A stretch of DNA of 64,000 bases from Humulus lupulus. Taxonomy: Eukaryota > Streptophyta > Magnoliopsida > Rosales > Cannabaceae. A program made the translations under genes and the position numbers. A model generated the notes under the pieces. It saw only the letters and a list, made by a program, of their open reading frames with translations. It was not told the origin of the DNA and did not search any database. Location: contig NC_084794.1 of NCBI RefSeq assembly GCF_963169125.1, positions 90,751,018 through 90,815,017 of the forward strand, in the 5' to 3' direction. Each line of letters starts with the position of its first letter. Position 1 is the first letter of the stretch. This document shows positions 36,582 through 48,631 of this stretch, piece after piece.

Positions 36582-37735
36582 GGAAATTTCACTCTCTATG
36601 CATCAAGTGTACCCAAAAACAAAAAAAAAATACCATCTCTATTCACTTTTTCAATTTGATGCTAAACATTCCTCATCTACCAAAAATACCCCTCTCATTT
36701 TTCCACCCAAAAAATTGAACCTCTCGTTTCTCTCTTTATCTCTTTCTGTTTCTCTCTCTCACTCTCTCGGACCCAACTCAGAAGAAACCTCAACCTCGTC
36801 GAACTTCAATCTCGTCGAGTCTCAACCATGTGAAGCTCCAATCCCGTCGAGCCTCTCACCCATCTCCCCTAACTTCGGCGAAAAACATCCAAACCGCGAG
36901 CAATTGAGACCCACATAGTCAAGGAGATCTGAGACCCTTTGAAACTAAGACCCACACAGTCAAGGACATCCGAGAAGAAAATCAAAGGTTAGATCTCAAA
37001 CCCAACTCCATTTTAAAGATAAATTCATGTTGAATATGTGATTTGTGGAATGGGTTCATCTATTTTGTGGGTTTTTTTTATGGGTTTGGACCAATTGCTC
37101 AATAGGCTTGATGGTTGCTCGATAAGAAGTATACAAGCTTGATAAGACCCGCCTGAAATTGTATTGGGTTCGAATCGGGTCAGGTTGGTGGGTTCGAGTG
37201 TTGTCGGATTCGGATGGGGGAGAATTAATATCGAACCCGATCGAAATGGGTACGGGTGGGGTCGGGTTCGGGCAGGTTCCTTGCCACTGCCGAGAGGGAG
37301 AGAGCGAGGGAGGAGAGGAGGAGTTGGAGAAGGGAAGGGGTAGGGCAGGGGCTGTCGTCGTGGTCCTATCGATGCCTGGGATCGGGGGTGGCTAGTTCTG
37401 GTCGTCCCTGATCCGGTCGGTGCAGAGGAAGGGATTGAGTTGAGAGAGAGAGAGAGAGGAAGAAGAGAAAAGAGGGTCAGGTAGCTTTTAGGGTTTTAAG
37501 TTTGTTTTAAATTTTTTAATTTTTAAGATAAGAAAATGTAAAATAATGAAAAGCTGGAAAATAAAAAAGGACAGTTGGGTTTGGGTGTAACTCGATCTGA
37601 CCCGAAAAAATGGGTTTCGTCTTTTTCTCAAGTTTTTTGGGTGCGGGTCTTGCTGGTTTTTTGGGTTTTCGGGTCAAGATGTGCAGTTCGACTATGTATA
37701 TGACTAGTGAAGAAGTCAAATAATCCTTTTAAAGG
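36582..37735. mobile_element. Relic related to the inner TIR of the MULE
   Basis: AAGGGAAATTTCACT, GATGCTAAACATTCC and ACCAAAAATACCCCTCTCAT (36585-36700) match the inner part of both arms of the MULE at 15995-24850. CTCGATAAG and GCTTGATAAG words follow near 37110-37145. The remainder is G/T-rich with GGGTTCGGGT words and a (GA)n run near 37443. No transposase or partner arm is seen; the right limit is a guess. Confidence 0.55.
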
Positions 37736-38152
37736 GGACCAACTATGCATAAATTTTTTTAGGAGGCTTCATTATTATTTTCTAAATATATTGCACGAAA
37801 ATTCTGCCAAAGTGTAAACATAACTCATTGCATGAGAAACCAAATTGATTATAGTTCATCTTATCTTGAGTACTTGAGTAATTATTAATAAGAGTGATTT
37901 GTGGACATATGTCTTATTTCTTTAGGTCGAACCACATAAAAATTCTTATGTGAATTTTTTGTTCGAAATTCTTGTTTATTAGATTGTCGTATTATATAAT
38001 AATTGTTGTTACCTAAAATGTGAGTCAATAGACTCATAGATGTAAATTATTTAAGAGATTGGGAATTTAAATATTAAAATCTTACAGTCGAGGACTTAAG
38101 TACAAAATGCAATCTGGGTTGTATTTGTTTTTATGGTAATTAGTAGCGAAAC

Positions 38153-41100
38153 TGTTAGGATTAATGCCCTAAAAGCATGTAAAGACATTTTATTGATTCA
38201 AATAAAAGTACAATTTTATTATATTTGAATGTTATAATTATTGTTTGAATTAATTATATAATAATATCAAGAAAATTTCTTATTCATTCATGAGAATATG
38301 ATATTGTATGTACGAGAGAATTAAGATCATATATAATGAATAAAATAACTAGTAAAATATTAAAGTATGAAATCTTTAATGAATGGTTACTAGTGCGGTT
38401 TACTAAGCATAAGGGATTCAAGTGATCTAGATTCAGATTACTGATGTGGATATATATCTTAGTAAATGTGTTGCATATAATAGAGATTATATATGACAGG
38501 ACCGATGAGAATTAATTATCTTTATAAACTTTCCTTTCGACATAAAGATTTAATTCTTATCATAGTAGATGATCATTTGTAGATCAGTCTAAATCCTGAG
38601 TATTCATCAACTCCTGTTTGTGTTTATTGGATCTTTTGATTCATTCGTTGAGGTTTCTTAGTATAATGAGGCTAATGACTTTTGTTTTGGAGATTCAATA
38701 TCATGAATGGATGGGAACATGATTTACAATAATAGAATCCATACTTTCCTAACGGATTGAATATTGGTTTCTTTAAGGGTTAATTTTGTAACTGAATAGT
38801 TATTGAGCTCAAATTTATAATTTGATTATAGATTAATTATTCGCAAGGGAATTAATAGTACTTAAGGATCAATAGGTAATTAGAAAGGTAAAACGGTAAT
38901 CTTGACCAGCTCTAATAACCAACCAATAAATGAAGGACATAATTACATTTATTGATTATATCAATGGACTACAAGAGAAAACTCTGTAAATATAATTTTA
39001 TAAATACTTGAGTGAAATTCTATATTTATAGTGGAATAATCATGGAATTAATAAATAATATTATTAGATTAAATTTTTTAATTAATAATCTAGTTTATTG
39101 AAGCTTCGTATTATCGATCCATGTTCCCCAGATCACATCTGCCCTACACTATCAAGGGTAAATATGTCAAAATAAAGATTTGTAGAGAGACTGACTTAAT
39201 TGCAAATGAATTAATTTTCTAGGGCAAAGAAATAATTATGTGATAATTATGTGTATTTGATTAATTATGAATTAATTATTTAACTCTATAGTTTTTATTT
39301 TGAAAAACAATATGTTAAAATGAATATTAATCATGTTTAGATTAATCAATTATTTAATTAATTAATCAGTTATTTAATTATTTTTTAAATATAATTAAAA
39401 TTAAATAATTAAATAGGTTATAACTGATTAGTTTTATTTTAATAAAATAAAGATGAATTAATTAAGTCAATTATCTTTATAAAACTGAAAGAACGATACT
39501 GTAACGCCCTGGATAGCCAAGACCGTTACACTGTGTGTTTATAAAGTGCTAGACTTGCTAATCAAGTCATTTAATTAAAAGCGTGTTATTGAAGTTGTAA
39601 AGGAACTAGGGTTAAAACGTTTTGGTCTCAAAAGCCACATTTTCACTAAGAAACATTTCCTGTTTACACGGGATCCCAAAAATATCAAGTTTAAAGACCG
39701 TTTACAAAAAATCATAAGGTTTAGATACAATAACAAGCCATATTAAGGCAAAACAGACAGTTAGGCAATTCCTGTCCTGATCCACTCCTCGACCATGGCG
39801 ATCAAACAGCTGGCTATGTACATTTAACCCCGCAGCTCTCCATCTCAGGATTAGTCCAACTTGCCCTTGCCTTTACCTGCACCACGTAGCACCCGTGAGC
39901 CAAGGTCCAGCAAGAAAACACAACAACAGAGCATAAGCAATCAATAGACAAATCAATATCTCATATCTCATCACAAGTTCTCAACCATATAATCATTCAG
40001 TATAGTAAAATATTCAACATTCTAAACATGTCATCTCATATCATATATCAGTTCACAAATGATAACTAGGGCTAGCGCCCTCAGGCTGCTCCCTTTGTTA
40101 TCCCACTGACTCCGGCCCGCTTAAACCGAGCTCAGTGAATATTAAGCTGTCCTCGGCTACCAGTGGCCAAGCCGCGCCTTGTGCGCAAATATTGTGTACG
40201 GCACCCTTTGGCCGCTAACACATGTCCCATGGCATAATACCATCATTGACACGATATAAATATCGGGAGCACTTAGTCCCATCACAAACATATAACCGGG
40301 TGCAGTTTTCTTACCTTTTAGTTTGTTAGCCTTGATCACTCGACTCCTTGAGCACGATCCCTCTCGAGCCCGCGCTCACCTAAACACAACCATAGGCCAA
40401 AGTCATCATCAAACCTCAAGTCCAAAACCTAGCCTCGGGGCCAATCCCGAGCCCCCGGGAAGTCCTAGTTCCACCAAACAAGGTGGTGGAATCAAACCCC
40501 AAACCCTTGGTCAAAAACCCTTGCAAATAACCCTAAAATCCCCTTCAGAAGACAGGGTAGCGCTACAACGCTCATGGGAGGGCGCTATAGCGCTACAAAC
40601 AGAAGCAAAATCCCCTCAACATACATGGCCTAGCGCTACAACACCCAAAGGCTAGCGCTGCAGCGCTAGTCACAGATAGACAAACACCAGTTTTCCCTTC
40701 CTGCGATTTCCTCGAAACAAACTCAACCAAAACCTCTCCAAACCTTTACCAAACTCAAAAAAAACCTTATGAACATACTCCACTCATCCCAAGCACCCCA
40801 AATACTCAAAACCCAATCACATGCATCTCTAATCCCAAAATTCACCATAGCTGACCCTAAGCTCAGAAACTCAGCAAAACCAGTCAAAACATTAGAGTTA
40901 GAAGCTTAGAATTCTTACCTTTAATGGAGTTTCAATTTCAAGACAACCTCTACACCTCTTTGGCTTGCTCTCCCTCAACTCTTGGCCTGAATTCCCATCA
41001 AACTCAGCTTATGCACCATAGTTCAAAAACCAAAACCAGGAACTGAAGAAACTATAGAAACTTACCTCAAGTGCTAAGGTGTTCCTGCTAAACCTCTGAA

Positions 41101-42297
41101 AATTCCCCAAGCCTAGCCTAGGATTCTTGATGCTTAGCCTAACTCAGCTCCCCTTCCTGAGCTTTGCTCCAAAGTTTCTCAAGAAATTGATGAACGTAGC
41201 ATAAACCGACCTTAGGAACTCTCTGTTTTCTCCCTTTCCTTTTTCTTTCTTTTCCTTCTTTTCTTTTCAGACTTCTATTGCTTTCTACAATCTCCACTAA
41301 CACAAAGCCCTAGTAATACTTAACTCCTGTAAGCCAAATGACTATTATGCCCTCCCTATTAAGTCTAAACCCTTTAATCCACTTAGGGGCATTTTAGTCA
41401 TTTCACCCAATTCCCGCTAACTCCTCGAGTGTCTCTAATATTTCCCGCTTAATTCCCGATACCTAACTAGTCTCCAATTATATTCCTCGATATTAAAATA
41501 GATCCCAATATACTCACCATATTCACATTTATACCCCTAGACTCACCCCGTGCCGGGTATAAATCCCCACCATGACTTTTTCGCTAATTTGCTCACTAGG
41601 ATCGTCTTGAGTCATAGATCACAGATTTATCCACATAATAATGTGGTCTCAACAATTATCACAATTATCCACCAAAATGGCCAAAATTACGATTATGCCC
41701 TTCTAACCTAATCAGGGCCTACATGCATACTAATACACATAGTCATGCATCTCAGATATTCAAATAGTCATATAACATGCTTTAAATCATAATCATGCAG
41801 CTTACTCATTAAAATCACACATAATTCCCATTATACCCTCCAGGCACACTAATCAAGGCCCTTAAGCCTTATTAGCAAATTTGGGTCGTTACAGATACTT
41901 TCATAAATAAGTTGTTTTAAGCAATTAAAAAGTTTAGACTGTCAGACTCTCTCTGAAAAAGAAAGCGATAGTTTTTCCTAAAACTAAAAAACTATGTGTT
42001 GAGTACATCTAGAGAGTTTTAAATGAACCCTTTGAATCCTACGTGCTCACACACGTCCTTGTGTGTTTGACGATTGGTCTGGAAGATCAAGGTGTGAGTT
42101 TTTAAGAATTTGGATAGGAAAATTGTTGATTTATACAAAAATATTTGTAGATTCTTGATAAAATTCAAGAGGTAATCTCTAATCTATTTGTATGTGATTT
42201 AATATATCTATATGTGTATGATCCTGACTGGTATTAATAAATTTTTTAAAAGACTCATTCCGCTGCGTAACTCTAATTTACATTTTTAATACCAACA
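38153..42297 (+). repeat. Copia 5' LTR (about 1.75 kb without its nested insertion)
   Basis: Begins TGTTAGGATTAATG and ends ACCAACA just before the primer site. Its first ~700 bp align with 60418-60869; an ~80-bp piece after AAAGTAT present here is missing in the 3' copy. Nested solo LTR at 39500-41893. Confidence 0.8.
39500..41893. mobile_element. Solo LTR (2.39 kb) nested in the copia 5' LTR
   Basis: Begins TGTAACGCCCTGG and ends GGTCGTTACA (inverted TGTAACG/CGTTACA ends), flanked on both sides by GATAC (39495-39499 and 41894-41898). No internal coding region, so this is an LTR left by recombination between two LTRs. Length and the TGTAACGCCC start suggest a Ty3/gypsy source; the lineage is not determined. 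Repeated AGCGCTA words lie at about 40558-40665. Confidence 0.85.
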
Positions 42298-44292
42298 ATT
42301 GGTACTAGAGTAGTCTACATACATATATTATATGTTGTGTGGGCTTCTTACATTATTATATGTATATTGATATATATATTGAATGGTTAGATGTGTTTTT
42401 TGAATGTATAGTTGAATGATGGATCTTTAATTATATGGTGTTATTGGGTTAGGATTTTGATTTTATAGATCTTGTGTAAGACATGAAGGGCATAGGATAT
42501 TTTGTAAATTTTATTTTGAAATATGTATTTTAAAAAATCTGTACACAAAGAAGAGAAAGGACCCAAGCCTATAGCCCGAGCCCTAGCCGCACGCACCAGG
42601 CCTAGGCGCACGACCACCTGCACACCAGACCCCTGCCTGCGCCAGGTGCATAGCTACTAGCGCCTAGGCACACACGCCACTGCCCAGCCCAACGACTCCC
42701 TATGCACCCAATCCCTTCACGCCAGACTTCCTCCCTATGCACCCTGCGCCCTGCCTGCGCACGCCACCCAGCCGTCGTCGCTGTCGAGCCCTAGTGGCTC
42801 CACATGGTGCCACGGGCCCTAGTGTTCTAGGGCACCAATCTTGGTGCTCAAAGTTAGATCCTATTTTTGTGTGAACTATCTTTTATTTAATTAATTTTTA
42901 AATTATTTGAATTTAAAAGTTTAATTATCTTATTTTATTTTTATTAGAAAATAAAATGTTTTTTAGTTGGTTAAGATTTTATCTTAAGCTTAAATAATTA
43001 TTTGAATTTAATTCTTTAATTATTTAAATTCAACTAAACTAAAAAGATGAAAAAAATTGTTATTTAATTAAATAAATTAGTTAGAAAGTTAGTTTCTAAT
43101 TATTTAGTTGGGCTTAACAAATTACTAAATATTATAAAGAAAGCCTAAAAGAGAGGAGAAACTTTCTTGGAGTCTTGCAAACAACTTAAGGCTCTTCTTT
43201 TTTAATTTTATTTCTATTTTTTCAAATGGTTGTAAATTTAGAAATACCCAATAGTACTCGGTTCATGATTTATTGTATTTATTTAAATAAATATTAATTA
43301 AGGTTTGATTGATAACATGATCATGCATTAGTCAATTACATGTCATTCATGAAACCCCACACAGTTTTCACTAATCACGCATCAATTAGAAACATGATTA
43401 TTTAGGATTATCCTAATTGTTTATATGAATTGTTTTGGAGAAATTAGTTGCATGTAAACTATTAGGTATTAAATTAGTTAAAACTTGGTAACTCACACCA
43501 TCATAAAGACAATAGTTTTTATAGGCATTTAAGATAACCAACTTTATTTAAAAAGTGTTTTAGTAAAGTTTAATTAATGTAATGGGTAATTATTTAGATC
43601 ACATTAATTATAGAAACAAGCTCTTTTATAATTAAATGTATTTTTCAATTAATTACATTCACAGTGTTATCAATAAACTAGTGATTAATTTGGAATTAAT
43701 TGATTAGGTTAATAAAACACATTATTTATAAAATAGTAAGTGGGAGAAGGTGAACATTTCAATGTGACCAATGGTCTCCATTATTAGTACAAGACCGTGA
43801 GATATGAATAGGGCCTCGAGGCAGTTTTGTTTCCGTCTCCCTAAGGAAGTTTTCTAGACATATTAATATCAAGGTTGACTTCTTATGAAGATAGGAATGA
43901 GTGATATATTTTAGGTTTGATCGACCCTAAGGAGACACTCTCTAAGTTAAGCCATAATTTATGAAATAATGGGTCACACTTACAAAGATACAATTAAGCT
44001 TTTGCGGTGGATAATAGCATCTTGACCAAACCAGCGGTACTTTATTTTTAATAGAGAAAATAAAGAGTTATTTTAAGTTTTAAATAATAAAGATAAGATT
44101 GTCTTATATGCTACCTGGATTTAACTTGACCAACCCTACGGCGATACTTTATTTGTTGGGTAGTTTTATCGTAAAATAGTAAATGTTAGTTTAATTGTAG
44201 CATTTATGCATCATATTTACTTTCCAAATAATTGATATTTTTCAAATAGTAATATTATTGTATTTTATTTCTTTCAGTTAAAAGTTTGAAAA
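42298..44292 (+). other. Copia leader region
   Basis: Non-coding DNA between the 5' LTR and the gag remains. 42560-42830 is strikingly GC-rich for the window, with repeated CGCACG, GCGCC and CCTAGGC words, embedded in AT-rich DNA. No ORF is supported. Confidence 0.6.
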
Positions 44293-47200
44293 TGACTGCC
44301 ATGTAGTAATTGAACTTAATGATGAAAATATAGTATTTTGGAGACATGATATCGATATATTATTGCTAAGAGAGAATTTGATGAAAGTTGTTAAAACACC
44401 ACCAATAGAAGCTTCAGTGAATGATCAGTTTGAGTAGGCCAAGTGGTTGAGAATAAATCATATGGCATGATATTATTTGCTTCAATCAGTACATATAGAG
44501 ACCAAAAATACTCTACAAAGCCTTAAATCTGCATATGATATATGGGAGGTCATCCATGCTACATATGGACACATATATGATAAGTTGTTTTATGAAAATG
44601 AAATCCTATCGGCCAAGCGTGAAATAATAGCTAAAATTATGAAGAATAAGAAAGGAAAATATGATTTATTCATTCTTATAACTAAGTGGAAAAAGATATG
44701 TCATCCTGAATTTTACAATCAGGGTCCACTAACAATGTTTATTCTTCTATGTAGATAATTGAATCTTACAATTCAAAGCAGGTTGTTGATGATGTTCATG
44801 AAGTCAAAGAGAGAGAAAGCGTCTAGTTTAAAAAATCGTTGAAGAAAGTCTTTTTATTTTAAAGTTCTTTAGTTTTTTTATTAAAAGAAAACTTTATTGT
44901 TGTTTAACAATGTTTTAGTTTGTTTCTTTTAGTATTTTTAATTTTATTGCATGTATTGACTTTAGAATATTTTATTTATAATTTTATTATTCTTAATTTT
45001 TCTTTAGAATGCAAATAAATGTCCAGACTTTAACGCTTTCATTTATTGAATGAACGCTAAATAACTCGGAATTATTTAAAGTATCAAAACCGCAAGGAAG
45101 CAAAAGACAAAAAGTTCCAAATGAGGATGACATATATCTATGGCATCTTAGACTGGGTCATATAAGTCTAGACATAATAAACCGGTTAACAAAAGATTGA
45201 CCTTTGAGAGAACTAAGAGTTTGAACTCTTCTGGTTTGTGAATCTTGTCTAGAAGGCAAAATGACCAAAAGTCATTTCTCAGCAAAAGACAATAGATCTA
45301 AAAAAACCTTTGGAGCTTGTACACAATGATGTTTGTGGTCCAATCAATATACAAGCAAGAGGTGGGTATGAATACTTTGTCACATTTGTTGACGATTACT
45401 CAAGATATGGTCATACTTATCTAATGCTTAGGAAATCTGAAACTTTTGGTAAGTTACAAGAATTCAAAGTTAAAGCTAAGAATCAATTAGGTAAGACTCT
45501 TAAAACACTTCAATTAGATTGAGGTGGTGAATATATGGATTTAGAATGCAAAAATTTCATGTTGGAGCATGATATTCTAACTAAACTCACAACACCTAGA
45601 ATGCCGCATTAAAATAGTGTTTCAGAAAGAAGAAACATAACATTGTTGGACATGGTCAGGTCTATGTTAAGCTACTCTTCACTTCCTCTCTCATTATGGA
45701 GATATGCACTTATAACAATGACTTATATTTTGAATGTGGTCCCATCTAAGATCATAAGCAAAATGCCACTGGAACTATGGAATGGAAACAAACCTAGTTT
45801 GCACCATTTCCACATTTGGGGTTGTCCTGCTCATGTTCTTAGACCTAAATCAAGGAAAGTTGATTCGAGGTCTAAAGCATGCATTTTTGTGGGCTATGCT
45901 CTAGAAACAAGAGGTGGTTACTTCTATAGTCCCAAGGACCAAAAGGTATTTGTTTCAACAAATTCGACCTTCCTTGAACACGATTATATGAATAACTATA
46001 AACATCGGAGCAAGGTAGTATTGGAGGAACTCAAAGCTAATAAGATTTCATCACCTTCATAGTCATCATTAAATGATAAACGAAAACTGAGGAAACCACT
46101 ATTCCTAAAAGGGAAACCCCAGTGCAACGTCATAGTGGGAGGATTGTGAGACAACCTGTTCGCTACGAGCATGAGGCACATGTCCTTGTTTCTGATACAT
46201 AAAAGGATGATCCATTAATCTTCAAAGAGGCTATGGATGATCTTGAAAAGGAGAAATGGCAAGAAGCCATGAACCAAGAAATGGAATCCATGTATTCCAA
46301 TTATGTCTGGGAATTTGTAGACCCACCTGAAGATGTCAAGCCCATTGGTTGCAAATGGGTATACAAGAAGAAAAGATGTGTAGATGGGAAAGTGGAGACT
46401 TTCAAAGCAAGGCTAGTAGACAAAGGTTACACTTAGAGAGAAGGTATTGATTATGAAGAAACATTTTCTCCTGTGGCCATGCTGAAATCCATTCACATCC
46501 TCTTATCCATAGCTGCCACGCATGATTATGAGATAAGACAGATGGATGTCAAGACAGCCTTCCTTAATGACTATCTTGATGAAAATATCTATATGGTACA
46601 ACCAGAAGGGATTATCTAGAATGGGGAAGGTCAAAAGGTGTGTAAGTTGCTGAAATCCATTTATGAATTAAATCAAGCATCTAGATCTTGGAATATCACC
46701 TTTGATGAAACAATTAAAACATATGGCTTCGAACAGAATGTCAATGAAGCCTGTGTATGTAATTATGTCAAAGGAAAAGTGGTGGTTTTTCTAGTTCTTT
46801 ACGTGGATAACATTCTCCTAATTGGCAACGATGTAGAAACACTGTCAAACGTAAATAAGTGTTTAGACGAAAAGTTACAAATGAAAGATTTGGGCGATGC
46901 GAGCTATGTTCTGGGAATCCAAATCCTAAGGGATAGAAAGAACAAGCTCTTGGCATTTTCTCAAGCTAATTATATAGATAAGGTGCTTGAAAGGTTCTCT
47001 ATGGAGAATTCCAAGAAAGGTCAGTTATCGACCAGAGATGGAATTACTATTTCCAAAGAGCAATGTCCAAAGACACCTCAGGAGGAAGAGGACATGAGAC
47101 AATATCCCTATGCTTTAGCAGATGGGAGTCTTATGTATGCTATGTTGTGTACTAGGCCTGGCATATGTTATGTAGTAGGGATTGTGAGTCATTATCAATC

Positions 47201-47786
47201 AAATCCTGGTTTGGAACATTGGATTGCAGTAAAACACATTCTCAAGTATCTTAGGAGAACAAGAGATTATTTGCTTGTATATTCAGAGGGTGAGTTAAAC
47301 CCTACTTGATACACTGATTCTGATTTCCAATCATACAAAGACAATCGTAAGTTGATGTTTGGGTCAGTATTCACTCTTGGTGGAGGAGTTGTAGTCTGGA
47401 GAAGTATTAAACAATCATGTATAGAAGATTCAACCATGGAAGCCGAGTATATAGCGACTTGTGATGCAGCTAAGGAAGTGGTTTGGTTGAGGAAGTTCTA
47501 CACTGATCTGGAAGTAGTTCCAGATATGGATAAGCCACTAATGATGTACTGTGACAACAGTGGAGCAGTAGCTAATTCCAAGGAACCTATAAGCCATAGG
47601 ATATGAAAGCATATAGAAAGGAAATACCATCTGGTTAGAGAGATTGTGCACAAAGGTGATGTGACTGTTATGAAGATAGCGTCAGAACAAATCCTGGCAA
47701 ATCTGTTTACCAAGACACTTCTTGCAAAGTCATTTATAGGTCATGTATGCAACATGGGATGGAGGGAGATGTCTCACTTGCTTTGA
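44293..47786 (+). pseudogene. Copia gag-pol polyprotein, inactivated
   Basis: Parts in order: gag-like fragment (44477-44758); integrase core (HNDVCGPI...GGYEYFVTFVDDYSRYG at 45310, then LPLSLWRYALITMTYILNVV, GCPAHV); reverse transcriptase (KWVYKKK, DYEETFSPVA, RQMDVKTAFLN, YVDNILLIG); RNase H (YTDSDF, CDNSGAVANSKEP, MEAEYIA); and the usual C-terminal HIERKYH...LFTKTL ending MSHLL-TGA at 47784-47786. Breaks include stops at 45520, 45610, 46060, 46434, 46617, 47307 and 47604, plus a frameshift between 46062 and 46233. The RT motif reads YVDN instead of YVDD, losing a catalytic Asp. Confidence 0.9.
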
Positions 47787-47789
47787 GGG

Positions 47790-48582
47790 TGTTACACCCA
47801 GATTTCGAGCCATAAGGATTGTGATCTCGAAAGCTGGATTCGCAATGAATGGACTCGTAATGTCTGGAACGTGTCAGCAACCTAGGCATCGAGCCTGCGA
47901 AGCAGAGACGACTTCGAAGATGGTAGCCTCGAGATCCTCACAAGCTTGAAAGACAGACATCGAAGTACGTCTGTTCTCAGGATGACCTCGGATCAGGGGG
48001 TCTGAGCCTGACACAAGTATGAGCTCGAAGTCGCATGATCTCGGGAAGATGCTATAGCTCAAAGGTCAATAAGAGAACTGGGTGAATATGGCATTGGCGA
48101 TATAAGATAATGACTATGAATATCTTAGTGAATCATCAATGGGAGACGCGGTCTACATTGATTGCTATAAATCCCCTATAATCAAGGGATATTAATTGTT
48201 CAGTTATAAGCCCCCTGATCTTCAGGGGACGTTTCCTTGTATATAGGATTGCAGGCTTTTAATGCCATTTAATATATTTGCATACACAGAATAACCTCCA
48301 GAAATATGTGGGATTGTATTATGAAATCTTCTCTATAAATAGAGAGGTCATGCACCATTGTAATGACCGAATTTTTGTGATCTTGAGAGAAACTTTGGAG
48401 AATTCATTCTTAAAGAATTTCCAGAAATCATCTTAAGTTTAATAACAAAGACTCGTGGACTAGGCAGAGTTAATTGCTGAACCACGTAAAAAATCTCATT
48501 TGTGTTATCATATTTCTTTTGGCCATAACTGATTATTGTTTTCGTGCTCTTATTTCACTGTTGATGAAAAACGGCGTCAACA
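47790..48582 (+). repeat. Gypsy 5' LTR
   Basis: TGTTACACCC ... GGCGTCAACA. A TATAAATA box at 48334-48341 marks the likely U3/R boundary region. I count about 14 differences from the 3' LTR by eye. Confidence 0.95.
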
Positions 48583-48631
48583 GTTTGGTGCTTTCATTGA
48601 GAGCCTTAAGCATTCAGTCCCTGAACAAGTT

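Noticed and set aside
37160..37185. GGTTCGAATC resembling a tRNA B box
   Set aside because: No A box, acceptor stem or anticodon arm can be formed around it; it lies in a G/T-rich repeat of GGGTTCG words.
40323..40655. 110-codon ORF in the solo LTR
   Set aside because: Low-complexity Pro/Ser-rich text inside an LTR, no homology seen, and the AGCGCTA repeats explain its composition.
47874..48062. 62-codon minus-strand ORF repeated at 59692-59880
   Set aside because: Its two copies are simply the two LTRs of the gypsy element; the repetition is not evidence of a gene.
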